From Winogradskyella sp. (GTDB lineage Bacteria; Bacteroidota; Bacteroidia; Flavobacteriales; Flavobacteriaceae), in contig JABDKL010000131.1 of assembly GCA_013002225.1 (NCBI GenBank), positions 1 through 64,000 on the forward strand: DNA of 64,000 nucleotides. The letters are read 5' to 3'. Made by a program: the position numbers and the translations under genes. The notes under the pieces were generated by a model. It made no database searches, had not been told where the DNA came from, and saw only the letters and a list, made by a program, of their open reading frames with translations. Positions 17,080-26,044 of this stretch are shown piece after piece (the first letter of the stretch is position 1; the number at the start of each line of letters is the position of its first letter).

Positions 17080-18357
17080 TTACAAAGAAATATTAAAGGT
17101 AAATTTAAATGCAATATTGTCTTCAAAATTAGGTAAATGATAACCACCATATCGGTAAGCAAAGCTTAAGCCGAACCCAAACAATAATTTGTTAATCTCG
17201 AAACCAGATTCTGAATAAAGATGCTTGAGCGTCCCGAAGACAATACCCTGATGGCTGTCAATACTGTTCATGTCTCCAAGTGCATACCTGGAAATTAGTA
17301 CTAATTGCGGTCTAAAGCGCTCAGAGATTTTAAACGAAGGAAAGTAATGTTTTAATTGTAATGTTGAGAATTTATCGCTAAAAAACTCATTAAAATACAT
17401 GGTTTCAAAACTGTTTAATCCGGCGACAGAAAAGCGTTGCAAGATGGTTTCTTTGTTTATGTTATTAGGATAGGCATGATATAGATGTGTAAGTGGTGTA
17501 TCTCCACCAGCAATACCTGCAACTAAAGTAATATTAGTTATCGCATCATTTTTATGATTGAATTGCTGAATGGTTCTAAAATCTAATTTCGAAAAATTAA
17601 AATCACTTCCAAAGACCGTTTTAAATCCTTGTGTTAATTGCAGAGTAAATTTAGGATAGCCTTCTTTAATAGTTGCCATCTTATCATCATTTAGTTCAGA
17701 TTGATTAAATGGACTCCATTGTAAACTTAATTTTGCAGTGCTTAAATCGAAAGTCGTAAATCCTTGACCATTTAAAACATAAGTGTAGTTATATGTAGGA
17801 TCTATTTTATTTAATGACAATTCTGTTTCAGATAGTAAATGGTCACTGAACCTATGTTCTAATGCTACTGATTTTTTTATATAGCGATGAAACAAATCTA
17901 TATTTAGTAACCGTGGTTCGAAAAATGTAAAGAAACGTTTATCGGTTAAAAATGTTGAACTTCCAGTCTCTGAGAGGTCATCAGTATACGCTACATTTAT
18001 CCAGGTACTTTTCTCTTTATTTATTCTAAAACCTCCGCCAATTCTATATTTAAAGCGATGGTCTTTAAAGCCATAGACCACATATGAATTTATTCGATAT
18101 TTTTCTGAAAATTTATTATTTGTTACACCTCCAAGACCTGTTCTAAAACCTTCATATTGATTAAATTTTACAAGATAACGTAGGTCTAAATTAAAATAAT
18201 TAAAAGGAAGAAAACCATTACCAATAGTTTTAATGTAGTTGCTTTTCTTTATAGAATCCTGAGCTGTTTTTACAGAATCCTTTTGAAGAGGGGTAAGCTG
18301 AGCATAACCATTTGTTGCAAGGCTTACAAGTACAACAACAAATAGATGTTTGACCAT
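17080..18357 (-). CDS. Outer-membrane beta-barrel protein, similar to the DUF5686 barrel
   Basis: The 425-residue protein has a signal peptide (residues 1-19, ending in NGYA-Q). The remainder is almost entirely amphipathic strands with turns, for example YRINSYVVYGFKDHRFKYRIGGGFRI and a terminal phenylalanine-rich strand (IAFKFTFNISL), which fits an outer-membrane barrel. The arrangement resembles the C-terminal barrel of DUF5686/carboxypeptidase-regulatory proteins, but the usual N-terminal carboxypeptidase-like domain is missing and the protein is about half their length. It lies just downstream of frr and beyond its terminator. The function is unknown. Confidence 0.7.
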   Translation of the reverse strand: MVKHLFVVVLVSLATNGYAQLTPLQKDSVKTAQDSIKKSNYIKTIGNGFLPFNYFNLDLRYLVKFNQYEGFRTGLGGVTNNKFSEKYRINSYVVYGFKDHRFKYRIGGGFRINKEKSTWINVAYTDDLSETGSSTFLTDKRFFTFFEPRLLNIDLFHRYIKKSVALEHRFSDHLLSETELSLNKIDPTYNYTYVLNGQGFTTFDLSTAKLSLQWSPFNQSELNDDKMATIKEGYPKFTLQLTQGFKTVFGSDFNFSKLDFRTIQQFNHKNDAITNITLVAGIAGGDTPLTHLYHAYPNNINKETILQRFSVAGLNSFETMYFNEFFSDKFSTLQLKHYFPSFKISERFRPQLVLISRYALGDMNSIDSHQGIVFGTLKHLYSESGFEINKLLFGFGLSFAYRYGGYHLPNFEDNIAFKFTFNISL

Positions 18358-18377
18358 GGATAGTTATAAATTGATTT

Positions 18378-18405
18378 TAAAAAAAACATCCCAAATTTTG
18401 GGATG
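18378..18405 (-). terminator. Intrinsic terminator after frr
   Basis: CATCCCAAA and TTTGGGATG form a nine-base inverted repeat at 18387-18405, and on the minus strand the stem is followed by a run of eight or nine T residues. Confidence 0.9.
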
Positions 18406-18428
18406 CTAAATAATTTTATGGTTGAAGA

Positions 18429-18983
18429 CTATACCGTCATTATCTCTTTTTCTTTTACGTCTAGAATATCATCTATTTTCTTAACGTAGGAATCTGTTAA
18501 TGATTGTATATCTATCTCAGCGTTGTTTTGTAGATCTTCAGATGCATCAGTTTTTTTAATCTCATTCATTGCATCTTTTCTGGCGTTTCGCACTCCAACT
18601 TTCGCATCTTCTGTTTCTGCTTTGGCCTGTTTTGCTAGGTTTTTACGGCGTTCTTCCGTTAATGGAGGAACGTTAATTATAATCATTTCCCCATTGTTCA
18701 TAGGGTTAAACCCAAGATTAGCCAACATTATACCACGTTCTATTTCTTGAAGCATACTCTTCTCCCAGGGTTGTACAGAAATTGTTCTACCATCTGGTGT
18801 GTTGACATTTGCAACCTGATTTAAAGGTGTTTGCGAACCATAATAATCTACCATTACACTTCCAAGCATCGCAGGACTGGCTTTACCAGCTCTAATATTA
18901 ACAAGTTGTTTTTCTAAATGCTTTACAGCTGCTTCCATTGCTTCTTTAGCTGTATCGATTATAAATTGAATGTCTTCGTTCAT
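18429..18983 (-). CDS. frr: Ribosome recycling factor
   Basis: RRF splits the post-termination ribosome together with EF-G. The 184-residue protein shows the RRF pattern: an N-terminal helix, RAGKASPAMLG near residue 31-41, VANVNTPDGRTISVQPWEKSML, and the conserved LTEERRKNLAKQAK motif (about 113-126). The length is standard. It lies 44 bases downstream of pyrH, the usual order in bacteria, and a terminator follows. Confidence 0.98.
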   Translation of the reverse strand: MNEDIQFIIDTAKEAMEAAVKHLEKQLVNIRAGKASPAMLGSVMVDYYGSQTPLNQVANVNTPDGRTISVQPWEKSMLQEIERGIMLANLGFNPMNNGEMIIINVPPLTEERRKNLAKQAKAETEDAKVGVRNARKDAMNEIKKTDASEDLQNNAEIDIQSLTDSYVKKIDDILDVKEKEIMTV

Positions 18984-19027
18984 AGTGTTAAAATTTTAAT
19001 TTTCAACTATCAAGTTTTAGGCTAAAT

Positions 19028-19735
19028 TTAGAGATTAACTTCAGTTCCTATGGTTTCACCAGATACTACTCTTAATAAGTTTCCTTTTTTATTCATATCA
19101 AAAACGATTATAGGAAGTTTATTTTCTTGACTTAAGGTAAAGGCAGTGGTATCCATAACTTTTAGGCCCTTTCTTAATACATCATCAAATGAAATCTGGT
19201 CGAATTTAACAGCGGTTATATCTTTTTCAGGATCGGCATTATAAATACCATCGACACGTGTTCCTTTTAAAATAACATCGGCTTCGATTTCAATAGCTCT
19301 TAATACTGCTGCAGAATCGGTTGTAAAATAAGGGTTTCCTGTTCCGCCTCCAAAAATAACAACGCGTCCCTTTTCCAAATGACGCATAGCTTTACGCCTT
19401 ATAAAAGGTTCGGCCACTTCATTAATTTTTATTGCCGTCTGCAGACGTGTTGGGATATCTGCGTCTTCCAAAGCGCTTTGTAATGCTAAACCATTAATAA
19501 CGGTTGCTAACATCCCCATATGGTCTCCCTGTACACGATCCATACCATTACTTGCGCCTGCAACACCTCTAAAAATGTTGCCGCCTCCAATAACGATAGC
19601 TACTTGTACACCTTGTTCTGTTATAGATCTAATGTCTTCGGCATACTCAGCTAAACGTTCTGGGTCTATACCATATTGGCGGTTTCCCATAAGGGCTTCA
19701 CCAGACAATTTAAGTAGTATTCTTTTGTATTTCAT
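19028..19735 (-). CDS. pyrH: UMP kinase
   Basis: The enzyme phosphorylates UMP to UDP in pyrimidine biosynthesis and belongs to the amino-acid kinase fold. The N-terminal LKLSGEAL motif, the [10 protein letters not shown] phosphate loop (about 48-57) and the [16 protein letters not shown] segment (about 128-143) are all present. The 235-residue length is normal. It is transcribed from a promoter only some 14 bases upstream and is followed by frr. Confidence 0.98.
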   Translation of the reverse strand: MKYKRILLKLSGEALMGNRQYGIDPERLAEYAEDIRSITEQGVQVAIVIGGGNIFRGVAGASNGMDRVQGDHMGMLATVINGLALQSALEDADIPTRLQTAIKINEVAEPFIRRKAMRHLEKGRVVIFGGGTGNPYFTTDSAAVLRAIEIEADVILKGTRVDGIYNADPEKDITAVKFDQISFDDVLRKGLKVMDTTAFTLSQENKLPIIVFDMNKKGNLLRVVSGETIGTEVNL

Positions 19736-19755
19736 GACGTGTTTTGAAAGTTGAA

Positions 19756-19763
19756 CAAAGCTA
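19756..19763 (-). promoter_or_regulatory. TAnnTTTG promoter element for pyrH-frr
   Basis: On the minus strand TAGCTTTG matches the -7 element. About 19 bases upstream lies a T-rich stretch in the -33 position. Transcription would begin near 19749, giving a leader of about 14 bases, and the element follows the tsf terminator. Confidence 0.6.
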
Positions 19764-19798
19764 CATAATTATTAGCAGGTGTAAAAGTGAAAAAAATG

Positions 19799-19830
19799 CA
19801 AAAAAAAGCTCTTCGAAGGTGAAGAGCTTT
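19799..19830 (-). terminator. Intrinsic terminator after tsf
   Basis: AAAGCTCTTC at 19805-19814 pairs with GAAGAGCTTT at 19821-19830. On the minus strand the stem is followed by at least seven T residues. It closes the rplM-rpsI-rpsB-tsf unit. Confidence 0.92.
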
Positions 19831-19857
19831 CATTGTATAAATTATACTTTTAAAGTA

Positions 19858-20832
19858 TTATCCTACTGTAGCACGTTTAAAATCAGTTACACTAACATCA
19901 CCGTAAGATGCCACATACTGTTCTACAGTTTGCTTTTCATCTTTGATAAATTTCTGATCTAATAAGCATTGCTCTTGATCTAATGTTGTGTTGTCTGAAA
20001 CAAAACGCTCCATTTTACCAGGTAAAATTCTATCCCAGATCTGTTCTGGTTTACCCTCAGCTTTCAGTTCTGCTTTTGCATCAGCTTCAGCTTTGGCCAT
20101 AACTTCTGGAGTTAATTGAGCCATAGAGATATACTGAGGTACATTTTTTAGAGTTTTTCCTAAACGTCCTAATTCAATATTATCTTTTTCTATAACAGCA
20201 ATACGCGCTTCTGTTTCTGAAGCAATAAATGCTGGATCAAAATCTTTGTAAGATAAAGTCGTTGCTCCCATTGAAGCTACCTGCATTGCGACGTCTTTAA
20301 CTAAGGTTTCAACATTATCTACTTTTGCAGATAAACCTACTAACGCAGCAATTTTATTAATGTGAACGTATTGACCAACGTAAGGTGCATCTAACTTTTC
20401 GAATGCAGTAATATCTAATTTTTCCCCAATTACACCAGTTTGTTCCGTTAATTTTTCTGCAACTGTCATGCCGTCAAAATCAGCAGCTAAAAATTCTTCT
20501 TTAGTGTTGTAGTTTAAAGCTACTTCTGCTAATTCATTTGCCAAGGCAATAAACTTTTCGTTTTTACCAACAAAATCAGTTTCGCAACCTAATACGATTG
20601 CAACACCAGATGTGTTATCTTCATTTATTTTAGCAACAGCAGCACCTTCAGACGAATCTCTGTCTGCTCTTTTTTCTGCTACTTTCTGTCCCTTTTTACG
20701 TAATACTTCAATGGCTTTATCAAAATCACCACCAGCTTCAACTAAAGCTTTTTTACAATCCATCATCCCAGCACCAGTTGCTTGTCTTAGCTTGTTTACT
20801 TCTGCTGCTGTAACTTTTACAGTATTTTCCAT
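19858..20832 (-). CDS. tsf: Translation elongation factor Ts
   Basis: EF-Ts exchanges GDP for GTP on EF-Tu. The start was placed at the ATG at 20832, because MENTVKVTAAEVNKLRQATGAG is the conserved beginning; a further upstream frame start would add nine non-conserved residues. The UBA-like N-terminal domain (VNKLRQATGAGMMDCKKALVEA) is followed by the TDFVGKNEKF motif (about 79-88). The C-terminal region is longer than in E. coli. It follows rpsB on the minus strand with about 80 bases between. Confidence 0.97.
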   Translation of the reverse strand: MENTVKVTAAEVNKLRQATGAGMMDCKKALVEAGGDFDKAIEVLRKKGQKVAEKRADRDSSEGAAVAKINEDNTSGVAIVLGCETDFVGKNEKFIALANELAEVALNYNTKEEFLAADFDGMTVAEKLTEQTGVIGEKLDITAFEKLDAPYVGQYVHINKIAALVGLSAKVDNVETLVKDVAMQVASMGATTLSYKDFDPAFIASETEARIAVIEKDNIELGRLGKTLKNVPQYISMAQLTPEVMAKAEADAKAELKAEGKPEQIWDRILPGKMERFVSDNTTLDQEQCLLDQKFIKDEKQTVEQYVASYGDVSVTDFKRATVG

Positions 20833-20913
20833 AGTTTTTAAATTTAAAAAGTCATTCAATTAATTTTCAATGCGAAAAGAACTAAATGACTTTTAATATT
20901 GTATAAATGTTAT

Positions 20914-21735
20914 TTATTCTTCTTCTTGAGATGCTACTTTAGCTTTTGCAGTTTTTTTAGCTGCAGGCTTCGCTTCTGACTTTGTGCTTTTCTTTGCTTT
21001 ATCATCTGCGCCTTTAGAGCTCTTAGCTTCTTTTTCGGCACGCTCCGCTTTTCTCTCATTTAAACCATCTGCTACTGCAGAAGTAACGATTGATAAAACT
21101 TTATCTATAGATTTAGAAGCATCATCGTTAGATGGAATTAAATAATCTACTTCACGTGGGTCAGAGTTAGTATCTACCATCGCAAAGATTGGGATATTTA
21201 ATTTTTGAGCTTCTTTAATTGCGATGTGCTCGCGCATAATATCTACAACAAATAAAGCACCTGGTAAACGTGTCATATCAGAAATAGAACCTAAATTCTT
21301 CTCTAATTTAGCACGCAAACGGTCTACTTGTAAACGTTCTTTTTTAGATAAAGAGTTGAATGTACCATCTTTCTTCATTCTATCAATAGAAGCCATTTTC
21401 TTTACGGCTTTTCTAATAGTGACGAAGTTAGTTAACATTCCGCCTGGCCAACGCTCAGTGATATAAGGTTGGTTTACAGCACCTGCTTTTTCTGCAACGA
21501 TGTCTTTAGCTTGCTTTTTTGTAGCTACAAATAAAATCTTCTTTCCTGATGCAGCTATTTTAGCTAACGCTTCAGAAGTTTCTTGAATTTTTGCTGCTGT
21601 TTTGTAAAGGTTGATAATATGGATGCCGTTACGCTCCATATAAATGTAAGGGGCCATGTTTGGATTCCACTTACGTGTAAGGTGACCAAAGTGTACACCT
21701 GCTTCTAGTAGTTCTTTTACTTCTACTTTTTCCAT
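20914..21735 (-). CDS. rpsB: 30S ribosomal protein S2
   Basis: The protein binds the small subunit and helps to recruit S1 and mRNA. Its N-terminus (LLEAGVHFGHLTRKWNPNM) and the ERWPGGMLTNF segment (about 92-102) are characteristic. The core ends near residue 225. Beyond it is a lysine/alanine/glutamate-rich tail of about 50 residues (KAERAEKEAKSSKG onwards), which is common in Bacteroidota but absent in E. coli. The gene has a 180-base leader with possible hairpins. Confidence 0.98.
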   Translation of the reverse strand: MEKVEVKELLEAGVHFGHLTRKWNPNMAPYIYMERNGIHIINLYKTAAKIQETSEALAKIAASGKKILFVATKKQAKDIVAEKAGAVNQPYITERWPGGMLTNFVTIRKAVKKMASIDRMKKDGTFNSLSKKERLQVDRLRAKLEKNLGSISDMTRLPGALFVVDIMREHIAIKEAQKLNIPIFAMVDTNSDPREVDYLIPSNDDASKSIDKVLSIVTSAVADGLNERKAERAEKEAKSSKGADDKAKKSTKSEAKPAAKKTAKAKVASQEEE

Positions 21736-21866
21736 GTTGTAATAGTTTACGTTCTGTTAAATTAGCAATGACTCAGTGGTTGCTTTCGCTCGCCTCAATC
21801 ATTTAGATGCTAAACTTTTAAGTTCTGAAATTTTTTCAGAATCTTAGTAATTTCAATAAAATAAGA

Positions 21867-21900
21867 TAATTCAGAGCCTAATTTCTCAAGCTCTGAATTA
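21867..21900 (-). terminator. Hairpin between rpsI and rpsB
   Basis: TAATTCAGAGC at 21867-21877 pairs perfectly with GCTCTGAATTA at 21890-21900 (11 bp, 12-base loop). On the minus strand it is followed by a T-rich but interrupted stretch, so it may be a partial terminator or part of the rpsB leader. A second hairpin (TTCTGAA/TTCAGAA) lies at about 21823-21841. Confidence 0.6.
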
Positions 21901-21915
21901 AATGTTGTTTGGATA

Positions 21916-22302
21916 TTAACGTTTAGAGAACTGGAATTTCTTACGCGCTTTCTTCTGTCCGAATTTTTTACGCTCTACCATTCTAGGATCTCTAGTCAAT
22001 AGACCTTCTGGCTTTAATATTGCTCTGTTTTCAGGATCTAACTCGCACATTGCACGAGAAAGGCCTAAACGTATTGCTTCTGCCTGGCCGGTGATACCAC
22101 CTCCATATACGTTAACAGTAATATCAAAGTTGCCATCATTGTTAGTCATGGTAATTGGTTGGTTTACTTTATACTGAAGTGTTCCAGTAGTAAAGTATTC
22201 CGCCATGTCTTTTTTGTTCACCGTGATGTTACCTTTTCCTTTGGCAACGTACACACGAGCAACAGCCGTCTTTCTACGGCCAATTTTGTGAATTACTTCC
22301 AT
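21916..22302 (-). CDS. rpsI: 30S ribosomal protein S9
   Basis: This 128-residue protein starts with the conserved HKIGRRKTAVARV segment and ends in the basic tail KKARKKFQFSKR, whose terminal KR contacts the P-site tRNA. VYGGGITGQAEAIRLGLSRAM (about 65-85) is typical. Its ATG overlaps the rplM stop codon by one base (TAATG), so translation is coupled. Confidence 0.98.
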   Translation of the reverse strand: MEVIHKIGRRKTAVARVYVAKGKGNITVNKKDMAEYFTTGTLQYKVNQPITMTNNDGNFDITVNVYGGGITGQAEAIRLGLSRAMCELDPENRAILKPEGLLTRDPRMVERKKFGQKKARKKFQFSKR

Positions 22303-22757
22303 TAGTTAATTTCGTTTAATTGTATTGCTTTTGGTTTTTGAGCCTCGTGAGCATGCTCAGTACCAGAAACAACGGTTAAGTTTCTAAAAAGAGTAGCACC
22401 TAATTTATTTTTAGGTAACATTCCTTTTACTGACTTTTCTACTAATCTGGTTGGGTCTTTCTCAAACATTTCAGTAGCCGTCAGGCTTTTTTGTCCACCT
22501 GGATAACCTGTGTGACGGATATAACTTTTTTCCGTCCATTTGTTACCAGTTAAGTTGATTTTTTCTGCATTAACAACAACTACGTTGTCACCGCAATCAA
22601 CGTGTGGCGTAAAATTAGGTTTGTGCTTACCTCTTAAAAGTATTGCTACTCTTGAAGCTAAGCGACCTAAAGTTTGTCCTTCAGCATCAACTAAAACCCA
22701 CTCCTTATTCACGGTAGCTTTGTTAGCAGAAACTGTTTTGTAGCTTAATGTATCCAC
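22302..22757 (-). CDS. rplM: 50S ribosomal protein L13
   Basis: The 151-residue protein has the L13 hallmarks GQTLGRLASRVA (about 27-38) and GKHKPNFTPHVDCGDNVVVVNA (about 44-65), and KSVKGMLPKNKLG further on. The start codon is GTG at 22757, in the context GTG-GAT-ACA; this start gives the conserved MDTLSYKT beginning, and no in-frame ATG lies before it. It is the first gene of the ribosomal protein unit and has a two-box promoter about 63 bases upstream. Confidence 0.97.
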   Translation of the reverse strand: MDTLSYKTVSANKATVNKEWVLVDAEGQTLGRLASRVAILLRGKHKPNFTPHVDCGDNVVVVNAEKINLTGNKWTEKSYIRHTGYPGGQKSLTATEMFEKDPTRLVEKSVKGMLPKNKLGATLFRNLTVVSGTEHAHEAQKPKAIQLNEIN

Positions 22758-22826
22758 ACTAATTTGATTTATTATTACGCTTCACAGCGCAAAAGATTAA
22801 ACATTCCTCTTCCGAAAAAGAGTTTG

Positions 22827-22857
22827 CAAATTTACGATAAAGTATTGGATTACCAAA
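22827..22857 (-). promoter_or_regulatory. Two-box promoter of rplM-rpsI
   Basis: On the minus strand a TTTG (complement at 22854-22857) is followed after 19 bases by TAAATTTG (complement at 22827-22834). This is a perfect match to the Bacteroidota housekeeping promoter. Transcription would begin near 22820, leaving a leader of about 63 bases that contains a small hairpin (CTCTT...AAGAG at 22807-22822). Confidence 0.85.
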
Positions 22858-22981
22858 TGTTGCTAAATGTTTTTTTGCGCTGAAAATCAGATAAGTGGTG
22901 CTAGGGAAATTTAATTAAGATAACTGGCTGTAAATCGTCTTAATTTTTTTCTGTAATCCAACTTTATATATATCTGCGTTA

Positions 22982-24070
22982 CTAATCCAAATATATGGTT
23001 GGATTAGGAAAAAACGTAGCGATTGCAAACCACATACTTGTTACACTTTCTGCTTTATTTAATGTTTGTCCAAGTCTAGGTCCTTCAATAGCTTCACCAA
23101 ACATGTTCCATTTATTATTTTCACTATCCGTGAAAAATTCCTCTGAACCATTATAACTGTAGCTAAAATCTAGATTAGCAATTGCGGCATTAATCTTAAA
23201 GGCCACAATTAAATTATCATTACCAACAATCAAATATTCAGAATTAAAGAAAGTATCTCTTATGGCACTACCTCCATTAAATTGCGAAAATCTGTAAACT
23301 TTAGATTGGTCGTTGTTAAATATTGCATAGACACGCTCCTTGTTGGGAAGCGCGTTGTTAAGTATGGAAGGATTAAAAATAAAAAAATCATGGTCTGTTT
23401 TATATGGGCCATAGGGATAAGTGCCATAAGGTTTTGAAAAGCCAGTCTGAGTAGTTAAAACCTGAGAATTTGGAAATGAATTTTTCCATGTCTCCCAATT
23501 CGTTTCTATTACAGATATTTTTTGAGGTTCCGAACCTATTAATTCACCATTAACACATTTTTGAAGTATTTGCGACCAATTACTATCCGTTTCTCTGTCG
23601 TAAAGTATTAAGTTAGCATTATATAGCAAACCTGACACTCCAAAGGTAGAAAAAGTGTTGCCTGCCATGCTATTCCATGCGAATGCCGTCCCCGTTAACG
23701 GACAGTAAGATATTGTTGAATTTGTAGTATTAAAACTATCATTTACAATTTCATGCCAATCCAGAACATAATGAGGATATGCTTTAATAACATTTCCGAT
23801 TTTTACACCTATCACTAATTCATCATTAGATAAAAAACTAACTGAATTTGCTGATTCAAAATTTGGATTGTCAATAGATGGAATTCCATCTTTACCTGGG
23901 CCTCCATCTACAACTTCATTAACAGGGATTAACCACGAGGTATTTGGATTGGTATTTCCATTTACACCATTAGAATTGCTGTCACCATTAGAATTTGGAG
24001 AATCATTGGAGCTGCATGTATACAATGTTGTGTATAATATAATTAACAGAATATTTTTTAAAGTTTTCAT
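22982..24070 (-). CDS. DUF3179-family lipoprotein
   Basis: The 362-residue protein has a lipoprotein signal whose lipobox ends at the cysteine in LYTC-SSN (about residue 19), followed by a Gly/Asn/Ser-rich spacer. The rest matches the DUF3179 family: NPNFESA, VIGVKIGNVIKAYPHYVLDWHEIVND, ISYCPLTGTAFAW (about 120-132) and later SNWSQ. The cysteine, histidine and tryptophan in these motifs are family hallmarks. The function is not known. It starts six bases after the upstream barrel gene, so the pair is co-transcribed and probably acts together in the outer membrane. Confidence 0.85.
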   Translation of the reverse strand: MKTLKNILLIILYTTLYTCSSNDSPNSNGDSNSNGVNGNTNPNTSWLIPVNEVVDGGPGKDGIPSIDNPNFESANSVSFLSNDELVIGVKIGNVIKAYPHYVLDWHEIVNDSFNTTNSTISYCPLTGTAFAWNSMAGNTFSTFGVSGLLYNANLILYDRETDSNWSQILQKCVNGELIGSEPQKISVIETNWETWKNSFPNSQVLTTQTGFSKPYGTYPYGPYKTDHDFFIFNPSILNNALPNKERVYAIFNNDQSKVYRFSQFNGGSAIRDTFFNSEYLIVGNDNLIVAFKINAAIANLDFSYSYNGSEEFFTDSENNKWNMFGEAIEGPRLGQTLNKAESVTSMWFAIATFFPNPTIYLD

Positions 24071-24075
24071 AATTT

Positions 24076-25035
24076 TTAATTTATGGTTACAGCTTGTGGT
24101 TTATTAAATAACTTTAATAAAAAACCACTGGTTAATCTATAAGTAGGTGTTAATTGAATGCCGTCTGGTTTTGAATATAAAGGTAACTCTAAAGCCGCAT
24201 TAAATACTATATTTTGAAATAGGTTTATTGAGAAATTTGGAATTGCGAAGAGCCAATTCCCACCAGTATTAGGAAGATCAAATCCTTGAACTTTATCTTT
24301 ACTCGCATTTCTAAATTTAAAGGTAAGTCCAGGGTTTAAAAACGAATTTTTAATAATATATTGATCTGACACATTGAGATAAATTTGTAATTCGTTACCA
24401 AACTTATAATTGGAATTGTTTAGATATGTATCATTTTCTCCAGTTTGTCTATAAATGACCCTTGACGAAAAAACCATTGTAGGTCTAAAATTAAAAGCTT
24501 TTGAAGCATTTATTAAATAAATGATATCCCATGCGTTACTTCCGGGTTGCAAATCTGCATTAAGGGTAATGCCTTGATCGTTAGTTTCGGTTGAAGAGCC
24601 TAGCGGAATTTTAACACCCAGACCTACGTTTAAATTGTAATTAGCCCAAACTGAATATTTAACAAGCGCAATGGCGTCACCAATTCCATAAGTCTGATCA
24701 ATGTTTTCTGAATCTAATTGATTTATTATACGTCTTTGGTTCACCCAGGTCATTAAGGCTTCGGTCGTAAGCTTAGTATTAATAGCATATCCTACATTTA
24801 ATAAAATAGAGTGTGTTGTTCTTAATCTGGAATTATCGTCGATTGTTTCATTCTCATTTTTTAGGGTATTGAGATTATTATAATCGTAGCTAAAACCTAA
24901 TAAAAGCTTATCTTTTTCTGAAAACACCAAGCCAACATTATTTGACAAAGGAATACCACCTGAGCAACAGGTTTGACAATTAATTGAATTAACAAAACAT
25001 AAAACTATCGTTAATATTGCAAACCGTAGAGCCAT
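24076..25035 (-). CDS. Outer-membrane beta-barrel protein, function unknown
   Basis: A signal peptide (residues 1-20, ending in NSINC-Q) precedes a mature protein that starts QTCCSGGIPLSNNVG. The double cysteine with a GG next to it is unusual for a barrel and is close to the N-terminus of the mature protein. Most of the other 280 residues form amphipathic strands with aromatic residues (KLLLGFSYDYNNL, ILLNVGYAINTKLTTEALMTW), ending in RLTSGFLLKLF. It resembles transporter-type barrels that handle metals or hydrophobic substrates, but no family is secure. The DUF3179 gene follows after five bases. Confidence 0.7.
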   Translation of the reverse strand: MALRFAILTIVLCFVNSINCQTCCSGGIPLSNNVGLVFSEKDKLLLGFSYDYNNLNTLKNENETIDDNSRLRTTHSILLNVGYAINTKLTTEALMTWVNQRRIINQLDSENIDQTYGIGDAIALVKYSVWANYNLNVGLGVKIPLGSSTETNDQGITLNADLQPGSNAWDIIYLINASKAFNFRPTMVFSSRVIYRQTGENDTYLNNSNYKFGNELQIYLNVSDQYIIKNSFLNPGLTFKFRNASKDKVQGFDLPNTGGNWLFAIPNFSINLFQNIVFNAALELPLYSKPDGIQLTPTYRLTSGFLLKLFNKPQAVTIN

Positions 25036-25129
25036 TATTAAAGAACTATATTATGGTGTTTTAGTCGATAAAATATTTAATACTTACCATATTGATGAAA
25101 TTCAATAGATTAGTACGTGATGAAAAATT

Positions 25130-26038
25130 TTAATTAAAAGCATTCTGCCTTATTACATCTAATTCTTCAAACGAAAAAATGTTTTCTTTAAATAATTTTA
25201 AAAATTCCTCTGATACGGTTGTATCGAATAATATAAGGTCATCCGTATTAATAGTAACCTTTATTCCATAATCAAATAGCTTACGGATAGGATGATTCTT
25301 TATATTATCTACGGCACCTAATAATATATTACTTGTAGGGCATATATTAAGCCTTATATTATTTTCTAGAATTAAATCCATAGTACGATTAGATTCCACT
25401 GCTCTGATGCCATGTTGTAATTCTTGTGGCTGTAAGAGATTAATAGTTTCGTTGATGCTTTGCGGGTCAGAAAACTCACCAATATGTACTTTAGTTTTAT
25501 GACCCATGGTTTTTGCCATCTCGTAAAATCTTACAAAAGGTTTTAAGTCCTTTTTTTTCTCTTGGCCATATAAATCTATCCCATTAAAAACACCACTCTC
25601 TAAACATACAATCCCATCAGAATATAGCTTGCCTAATAGTAAATCTTTATTAATTCCTAAATCTGGTTTAAAGTTTATTTGAGATTTATAGTCCTCTTTT
25701 AAAGTTTGGACCACCTCAATAACTTTCTCTATGTTGTTATTGAAAAAACGCGCTAAACCTAAATCAATACTAGCTTCTAAAAGTGTTATATTATCGTCTA
25801 TTGCACTTTCAATAGCAATTTCCATAAAATTTATAACATCCTTATCTGTAAGCATTATGGTGTTCAGATGTCCATAAATAAAATCTATCATGCCACTTAA
25901 GCCATTGTATGATATTGGGAAATTGAGTTGAGCATCAGGATAGCGGTGAGCAAATCTATGTTGAGACCCAGCTAAATGCAAATGACTATGCACATCGGCT
26001 TTTGGTAAATTCTTAAATTGCGTTACTTGCTTTTTCAC
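25130..26038 (-). CDS. Adenosine deaminase-family protein
   Basis: Zinc hydrolases of this family deaminate adenosine or related purines. Active-site features are visible: ADVHSHLHLAGS (about 15-26) with the first two zinc histidines, HIGEFSDP for HAGE-type residues, LQHGIRA, CPTSN, and INTDD near residue 270 with the catalytic aspartates. After TDD the usual proline is replaced by leucine. The length of 302 is somewhat shorter than the usual 330-350. The start is GTG at 26038, six bases from the upstream stop codon. It lies directly downstream of the adenylate cyclase gene, so the two are likely co-transcribed. Substrate specificity is not certain. Confidence 0.82.
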   Translation of the reverse strand: MKKQVTQFKNLPKADVHSHLHLAGSQHRFAHRYPDAQLNFPISYNGLSGMIDFIYGHLNTIMLTDKDVINFMEIAIESAIDDNITLLEASIDLGLARFFNNNIEKVIEVVQTLKEDYKSQINFKPDLGINKDLLLGKLYSDGIVCLESGVFNGIDLYGQEKKKDLKPFVRFYEMAKTMGHKTKVHIGEFSDPQSINETINLLQPQELQHGIRAVESNRTMDLILENNIRLNICPTSNILLGAVDNIKNHPIRKLFDYGIKVTINTDDLILFDTTVSEEFLKLFKENIFSFEELDVIRQNAFN

Positions 26039-26044
26039 AATGTA

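Noticed and set aside
17080..18357. Truncated gene interpretation for the DUF5686-like barrel
   Set aside because: The signal peptide and terminal barrel strand are complete, so the short form is more likely a natural variant than a broken gene.
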